From Amycolatopsis dendrobii (GTDB lineage: Bacteria; Actinomycetota; Actinomycetes; Mycobacteriales; Pseudonocardiaceae), in assembly GCF_014145675.1 (NCBI RefSeq), contig NZ_JACGZW010000025.1:1-64000 (forward strand): DNA of 64,000 nt, given 5' to 3'. Position numbers and translations under genes: made by a program. Below are positions 60,228 through 64,000 of the stretch, one piece after another. Positions within the stretch are counted from its first letter, which is position 1; every line of letters starts with the position of its first letter. A model generated the notes under the pieces. It was not told the origin of the DNA, did no database searches, and was given only the letters and a program-made list of their open reading frames with translations.

Positions 60228-60398
60228 TCTCCCCGGTCCCCACCGGTAGGACAAGTATGGCGGCGATTGATCTTCCCGCGCCAGTCGTCTCACTCGATCG
60301 TGGTGCACAGCACTCGGGTGCAGTGGGTACCTGTCCTGCGACCCGGTGCGACAGGACGGTGCCGGAATCCACGTCGAACCGCGGCGAAGGGAGCCAGC

Positions 60399-61265
60399 GT
60401 GGGTGAACAACTCAAGGACGGACTCGGACAGGCCTGGAATCTGGTGGCCACGTTCGTCCCGAAACTCGTGGGTTTTCTGATCATCCTCTTGATCGGCTGG
60501 CTGATCGCGAAAGCCGTGTCCAAAGCCGTCGGGCTTGTTCTCGGAAAGCTCGGTTTCACGCGGATGGTGGAGAAGACCGGGCTGACCGGAATGGTGAAGG
60601 GCGCGAATCTCGACGCCACCGCCGTGCTCGTGAAACTCGTCTACTACTTCATTCTGCTGATCGCGCTGCAGCTGGCGTTCGGGGTGTTCGGGCAGTCGAA
60701 CCCGGTGAGCCAGCTGCTGAACGACATCATCGCGTTCCTGCCGAGGATCCTGGTCGCGGTGGTGCTGATCATCGTCGCGGCGGCGATCGCGAAGGTCGTG
60801 CGCGACGTCGTCGCGGGCGCGCTGTCGGGCCGCCCGGCCGGACGGCTGCTCAGCACGATCGCGTACTGGCTGGTGATGGCCTTCGGCATCATCGCGGCGC
60901 TGGGCCAGGTCAACATCGCGACGGCGGTGACCGGCCCGATCCTGATCGCGGTGCTGGCGACCGCGGGCGGTGTGATCGTGGTCGGCTTCGGCGGCGGCCT
61001 GATCAAGCCGGCCCAGGAACGGTGGGGCGGCTGGCTGGCGAACCTGCAGGGCCAGGTCGGCTCGGGCGCCGGCGGCTCGCGGGAGCCGGGCCAGGTGAGC
61101 GGGCAGCACGCGCAGGCAGGCCAGACCCGGACGCAGGGCTACCCGCAGTCGCAGTCGGGCAGCCTTCCGCAGCCGAGCGAGCAGACCCGCCAGATGCCCG
61201 CGGACGGCGGCCGTCCGCCGGAGCCGCCGACCCCGCCCGCCGGGTTCGGGCGCGTGGACCGCTGA
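60399..61265 (+). CDS. CmpX/mechanosensitive-channel-like TM-helix protein
   Basis: This 288-residue membrane protein has about five transmembrane segments (for example VPKLVGFLIILLIGWLIAKAV, LVKLVYYFILLIALQLAFGVF, LPRILVAVVLIIVAAAIAKVV, ILIAVLATAGGVIVVG). They carry the PF05552 TM-helix repeat pattern found in CmpX and small MscS-like proteins. The C-terminal about 65 residues are Gly/Gln/Pro-rich and disordered. The GTG start has AAGGGAG. It probably affects membrane tension or conductance. Confidence 0.78.
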   Translation: MGEQLKDGLGQAWNLVATFVPKLVGFLIILLIGWLIAKAVSKAVGLVLGKLGFTRMVEKTGLTGMVKGANLDATAVLVKLVYYFILLIALQLAFGVFGQSNPVSQLLNDIIAFLPRILVAVVLIIVAAAIAKVVRDVVAGALSGRPAGRLLSTIAYWLVMAFGIIAALGQVNIATAVTGPILIAVLATAGGVIVVGFGGGLIKPAQERWGGWLANLQGQVGSGAGGSREPGQVSGQHAQAGQTRTQGYPQSQSGSLPQPSEQTRQMPADGGRPPEPPTPPAGFGRVDR

Positions 61266-61406
61266 GCCGGTACCAGGTGCGCCGGGGATTCCGCGGACAG
61301 CGAGCTGATCCGCGGGCCCGCACCGGCGTCGGGCCGTGCTGCTGACCGGATTCGAGCCCGGTCGGCCGCTTCGCTGACGGCCTTCACCGATCCGCGGATC
61401 GGTGGC

Positions 61407-61440
61407 CAGGGGCCGCGTTGCTTCGGCAGCGCGGCCCCTG
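61407..61440. terminator. Hairpin with UUCG tetraloop
   Basis: The arms are 61407-61421 and 61426-61440, paired over 15 bp with one G-U pair around TTCG. Confidence 0.75.
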
Positions 61441-61479
61441 CGCTCTGCCCCGTGTTCGCGGGGCTCGCTCGGGCGATGG

Positions 61480-61508
61480 AGGCCCGGCACCGCCTCGGTG
61501 CCGGGCCT
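61480..61508. terminator. Hairpin with 13-bp perfect stem
   Basis: The arms are 61480-61492 and 61496-61508 with a CCT loop, followed by TCGCCG. Confidence 0.7.
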
Positions 61509-61622
61509 TCGCCGTGTCCGGCCCGGCGTCCACTCAGCGGGACTGTCTTCAGTCTCACATCGGCACGGGAATGGAGGCTTCGTGCTGCATGTTGGGAGGC
61601 GTAGATCGGAAGGGGTGCCGAC

Positions 61623-62261
61623 GTGGACTTCCTGTTGCACCACGGCGTGACTGTGTTCGGCCAGTGGATCTCGATCGCCGAGCTGGCCGGGCAGGTGTTC
61701 GCGCTCGCGGTCGTGTTCCTCGCGCAGCGGCGGACGCTGTGGACCTGGCCGGTGCAGGTCGGCGCGACCGTCCTGCTCTTCTCCGTTTACGCGTCCGCCC
61801 ATCTCGGCGGTCTCGCCGGGCGGCAGGTGGCCATCCTGCTCATCTCGCTCTACGGCTGGTGGGCCTGGAACCGCCGGACCGACCCGGTGTACGGCGTCGT
61901 CGTGCGCAAGGGCCGCTGGACCGAGCGGGCCGTGATGCTCGGCGCGTTCGGGCTGGGCACGGTCGCGATGGCGCTGACGCTCCAGGCGCTCGACGCGTCG
62001 TGGGCACCGTGGCCGGACGCCGCGATTTTCGTCGGGACCCTCGTCGCGTTCGCCGCCCAAGGCGTCGGGCTCGTGGAGTTCTGGGGCGTGTGGCTGGTGG
62101 TCGACGCGATCGGCGTGCCGCTGCAGATCAGCTCCGGCCTGTACTTCTCGGCCGCGATCTACCTCGTGTTCGCTGCGCTGGTGATCCACGGCTGGGTCAC
62201 CTGGAACCGGTCGGCGCGCACCGCGGTCGCCGGCGAGAAGACCGTCGCCGCGGCGCGCTGA
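61623..62261 (+). CDS. pnuC: PnuC-family vitamin transporter (probable nicotinamide riboside uptake)
   Basis: This 212-residue membrane protein has seven predicted helices and the PnuC motifs WTWPVQVGATVLLFSVYAS, LYGWWAWNRR and EFWGVWLVVDAIGVPLQ. PnuC relatives carry nicotinamide riboside by facilitated diffusion; PnuX and PnuT carry riboflavin and thiamin. I cannot separate these fully, but no riboflavin or thiamin gene is near. The GTG start follows GGAAGGGG. It is convergent with the 81-residue gene, with only 2 bases between stops. Confidence 0.85.
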   Translation: MDFLLHHGVTVFGQWISIAELAGQVFALAVVFLAQRRTLWTWPVQVGATVLLFSVYASAHLGGLAGRQVAILLISLYGWWAWNRRTDPVYGVVVRKGRWTERAVMLGAFGLGTVAMALTLQALDASWAPWPDAAIFVGTLVAFAAQGVGLVEFWGVWLVVDAIGVPLQISSGLYFSAAIYLVFAALVIHGWVTWNRSARTAVAGEKTVAAAR

Positions 62262-62263
62262 CC

Positions 62264-62509
62264 TCACGCGCCGAGCGCGAGCTGCCCGTCCGGGGTCAGT
62301 TCGGCCCGCGTCCACTGGCCGACCGCGCCGCCCAGCGCGGACACCGGGCGGACCAGGCCCTCCCGGACCAGGTCGTGCGCGGTCGTCTGGTCACAGCAGG
62401 GCAGGCCGTCGACCCTCAGGTCCGGTTCGCAGCTGCGGGTGAGTTCGGCTCGGCCTGCGGCGATCGCGCGCAGCATCGCCAGCGCGCGGCGGTTCAGCGT
62501 GACGGACAT
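62264..62509 (-). CDS. Small winged-helix-like hypothetical protein, 81 aa
   Basis: The ATG follows GGGAGAAG. The protein has an N-terminal RRALAMLRAIAAG helix, Cys27, Cys38 and Cys39 (RSCEPD; LPCCDQ), and a C-terminal WTRAELTPDGQLAL that resembles the wing of a MarR-like helix-turn-helix. It is too short to assign. The three cysteines could bind metal, as inference. It is soluble and lies between pnuC and lldD. Confidence 0.6.
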   Translation of the reverse strand: MSVTLNRRALAMLRAIAAGRAELTRSCEPDLRVDGLPCCDQTTAHDLVREGLVRPVSALGGAVGQWTRAELTPDGQLALGA

Positions 62510-62603
62510 GGTCTTCTCCCTCGGATGATCCGAAGGCAGGAGACGTGATGTCGGTCACTGGATACCGGATTACGCCGACTGCGCCGAACTTGGCACTGAA
62601 TGT

Positions 62604-62648
62604 CCGTGCAGAGCCCCTTGAGGCAATCTCTCAAGGTGCCCTGCACGG
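62604..62648 (-). terminator. Terminator of the alpha-hydroxyacid oxidase gene
   Basis: A near-perfect 19-bp stem (62604-62622 with 62630-62648, two mismatches) has a 7-base loop. It lies 8 bases past the stop at 62656. Confidence 0.8.
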
Positions 62649-62655
62649 TTGAGGC

Positions 62656-63867
62656 TCAGCGGAGCGTCGCGTGGGTGGGGCGGAGGTCGTCGACCCGCCG
62701 GACCCCGAGCAGCTGCATCGTGCGGATCATCTCGGTGCGCAGGATGTCCACGCAGCGCTGCACGCCGCGTTCGCCGCCCGCCATCAGGCCGTACAGGAAC
62801 GCGCGGCCGATCAGCACCGCGTTCGCGCCGCGGGCGAGCGCGGCCACGATGTCGCCGCCGGACAGGATGCCGGTGTCGACCCAGACCTCGGCGCTGTCCT
62901 GGATCTCGTCCAGCGTCGCGGGCAGCAGCTCGATCGGCGTCGGCGCGCGGTCGAGCTGACGGCCGCCGTGGTTGGAGAGCAGGACCGCGTCGGCGCCGTG
63001 TTTCACCACGTCACGGGCGTCGTCGACGTTCTGCACGCCCTTGATCACGAGTTTCCCCGGCCAGGTCTGGCGCACCCAGTCGAGGTCGTCGAAGTTCAGC
63101 GTCGGGTCGAAGAGCTTGTCCAGCAGTTCCGCGACGGTGCCGCCGAAGTGGTTGAGCGACGCGAAGTTCAGCGGCTCGGTGGTCAGCATGTTGAACCACC
63201 ACGCCGGGTGCATCGCGCCGTCCACGAACGTCTTCAGCGTGATCGCGGGCGGGATGGTGAGGCCGTTGCGGACGTCGCGCAGCCGCTGGCCCGCGACCGG
63301 GGTGTCGACGGTCAGCAGGAGCGTGTCGTAGCCGCTCTCCCACGCGCGATTCATCAGATCTTCGCCCGCGCCGTGGTCGCGCCACACGTACAGCTGGAAC
63401 CACTTGCGCGCGTCCGGCGCGGCCGCCGCGAGGTCCTCGATCGACGTGGTGCCCATCGTCGAAAGCGCCATCGGCATGTTGTTGCGCTGGGCCACCCTGG
63501 CCACCGCGCGCTCGCCCTCGGTCTGCATCATCCGCGTGAACCCGGTGGGCGCGAACGCGAACGGCAGCGCCGAGCGCTTGCCCAGGATCTCCCTGCTGGT
63601 GTCCACATCGGACACTCCGCGCAGCACGTTGGGCTGGAATTCCACGCGGCGGTAGGCCTGCCGGGCGCGGCGGAGGCTGTCCTCGAGTTCGGCCGCGCCG
63701 TCGGTGTAGTCGAACGCCGCCCGCGGGGTGCGTTTGCGCGCGAGCATCCGCAGATCGGCGATCGTGTGCGCGCCGGCGAGGCGCCGATCGGTCGGGTTCA
63801 GCACGATCGGCTTCGGCCGCAGGATCTCTTTGAGCTCGCTGGGCCGGGGCAGGCGACGCTGGGTCAC
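62656..63867 (-). CDS. lldD: FMN-dependent alpha-hydroxyacid oxidase / L-lactate dehydrogenase (LldD-like)
   Basis: This 403-residue TIM-barrel flavoenzyme has the FMN-binding Lys276 (VIKGVQ) and catalytic His300 and Arg303 (SNHGGRQLD). An N-terminal RKRTPRAAFDYTDGAAE segment is typical of membrane-associated L-lactate dehydrogenases. It oxidises an alpha-hydroxyacid, usually L-lactate to pyruvate. A GntR-type site (CATCCG..CCGATG) lies at 63889-63907. The GTG start at 63867 follows AAAGGTGG; an ATG 24 bases upstream is possible. Confidence 0.88.
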   Translation of the reverse strand: MTQRRLPRPSELKEILRPKPIVLNPTDRRLAGAHTIADLRMLARKRTPRAAFDYTDGAAELEDSLRRARQAYRRVEFQPNVLRGVSDVDTSREILGKRSALPFAFAPTGFTRMMQTEGERAVARVAQRNNMPMALSTMGTTSIEDLAAAAPDARKWFQLYVWRDHGAGEDLMNRAWESGYDTLLLTVDTPVAGQRLRDVRNGLTIPPAITLKTFVDGAMHPAWWFNMLTTEPLNFASLNHFGGTVAELLDKLFDPTLNFDDLDWVRQTWPGKLVIKGVQNVDDARDVVKHGADAVLLSNHGGRQLDRAPTPIELLPATLDEIQDSAEVWVDTGILSGGDIVAALARGANAVLIGRAFLYGLMAGGERGVQRCVDILRTEMIRTMQLLGVRRVDDLRPTHATLR

Positions 63868-63920
63868 GCTCGACCACCTTTCGTCAGGCATCCGGATACA
63901 TCCGATGTCTACCTTAAAGC

Positions 63921-63957
63921 AGGGACCCCTCCAGGACACTGTCCCGGAGGGGTCCCT
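63921..63957. terminator. Hairpin between two minus-strand genes
   Basis: A 12-bp perfect stem (63921-63932 with 63946-63957) is extended by an inner GGAC/GTCC stem. It lies 15 bases past the stop of the gene leaving the window and upstream of lldD. Confidence 0.75.
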
Positions 63958-63971
63958 GAATCAAGCAGCGG

Positions 63972-64000
63972 TCACGCGTTGCCGGAGTCGGACGTCTGCG
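63972..64000 (-). CDS. C-terminal end of a gene leaving the window
   Basis: Only the last eight codons and the TGA stop are present, ending QTSDSGNA. All codons end in G or C and a hairpin follows the stop, so it is probably real. The protein cannot be identified. Confidence 0.55.

Larger units (their letters stand above)
59726..60398. other. Gene-free stretch before the CmpX-like gene
   Basis: About 670 bp carry no convincing gene. A 134-codon frame (59765-60166) is Arg-rich, contains TTA codons and has no ribosome site. The stretch contains a TACTCT -10-like box (59740-59745), a 20-bp palindrome, and a terminator-like hairpin at 60182-60227, so a non-coding RNA is possible. Confidence 0.55.
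61266..61622 (+). promoter_or_regulatory. Leader region of pnuC with two strong hairpins
   Basis: These 357 bp hold no gene. Hairpin 1 is 61407-61440, a 15-bp stem with a C(UUCG)G tetraloop. Hairpin 2 is 61480-61508, a 13-bp perfect stem with a 3-base loop. They can end the upstream transcript or act in the pnuC leader. I do not see the conserved elements of the FMN, TPP or NAD riboswitches. Confidence 0.55.

Noticed and set aside
61266..61622. FMN or TPP riboswitch before pnuC
   Set aside because: The conserved cores of these classes are not present. Only two simple hairpins are seen.
1..64000. tRNA, rRNA, insertion sequence or prophage genes
   Set aside because: No cloverleaf with a CCA-type acceptor, no rRNA blocks, no transposase and no phage structural genes were recognised on reading both strands.

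Overview
The window is high-GC actinobacterial DNA, most likely from the order Pseudonocardiales and probably Amycolatopsis or a close relative. This assignment is an inference. It rests on a mycothione reductase (mycothiol users), an Lsr2-type nucleoid protein, a discrete type II fatty-acid-synthase cluster fabD-fabH-acpP-fabF behind a PucR-type activator (the FasR arrangement of Streptomyces), a DUF3145 gene beside it, GTG starts, and many genes with a TAnnnT -10 box only 6-7 bases before the start codon, which indicates leaderless mRNAs. No rRNA, tRNA, CRISPR array, IS element or prophage was seen. The gene content is chromosomal housekeeping mixed with accessory oxidoreductases and regulators.

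Layout. 1-5.1 kb: regulator and small-enzyme genes (F420-type nitroreductase/TetR pair, DUF2891 cassette, two AraC-type regulators, a cupin). 5.1-9.3 kb: divergent secreted carbohydrate-active proteins (parallel beta-helix/FN3 protein and a GH27 alpha-galactosidase). 9.6-18 kb: GNAT, methionine aminopeptidase, GntR/CynX transporter pair, mycothione reductase, secreted M15 peptidase and trypsin. 18-25.9 kb: a BioF homologue with an altered active site, a DEAD-box helicase with an Arg/Gly tail, a RIO kinase, and a FAD monooxygenase/TetR pair. Two intergenic spaces in this stretch are filled by degenerate tandem repeats. 26-32 kb: oxidoreductases, YaaA, a double GNAT. 32-37 kb: prolyl-tRNA synthetase, a membrane-anchored protein and an MprF/LysX-like membrane enzyme. 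37-40.5 kb: a two-component system with YjbQ and a HAD phosphatase. 41-44 kb: acyl desaturase, its ferredoxin-reductase partner and a TetR regulator. 44-48 kb: lipoate ligase, an Lsr2/H1-like chimera and a disulfide oxidoreductase. 48-57 kb: fatty-acid synthesis. 57-64 kb: ABC exporter, CmpX-like channel, PnuC and an FMN-dependent alpha-hydroxyacid oxidase.

Functional links. FasR-like regulator, FabD, FabH, ACP and FabF form one same-strand block that initiates and elongates acyl-ACP. The desaturase/reductase pair at 41-43 kb can modify its products, with a divergent TetR gene sharing a palindromic operator region. Mycothione reductase, YaaA, the nitroreductase and the second disulfide oxidoreductase suggest redox and peroxide handling. 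Several transcription units converge on long perfect hairpins, and other convergent pairs overlap by a few bases.

Most unusual observations: (i) about 600 bp between the RIO kinase and the monooxygenase made of decayed tandem copies of the monooxygenase 3' end; (ii) a BioF homologue with Asn where the PLP lysine should be; (iii) an Lsr2 dimerisation domain joined to an H1-like Lys/Ala/Pro tail; (iv) at least three families of dispersed palindromic elements, one an 81-bp composite present twice at about 91% identity; (v) a perfect 20-bp palindrome in a 0.7-kb gene-free stretch.
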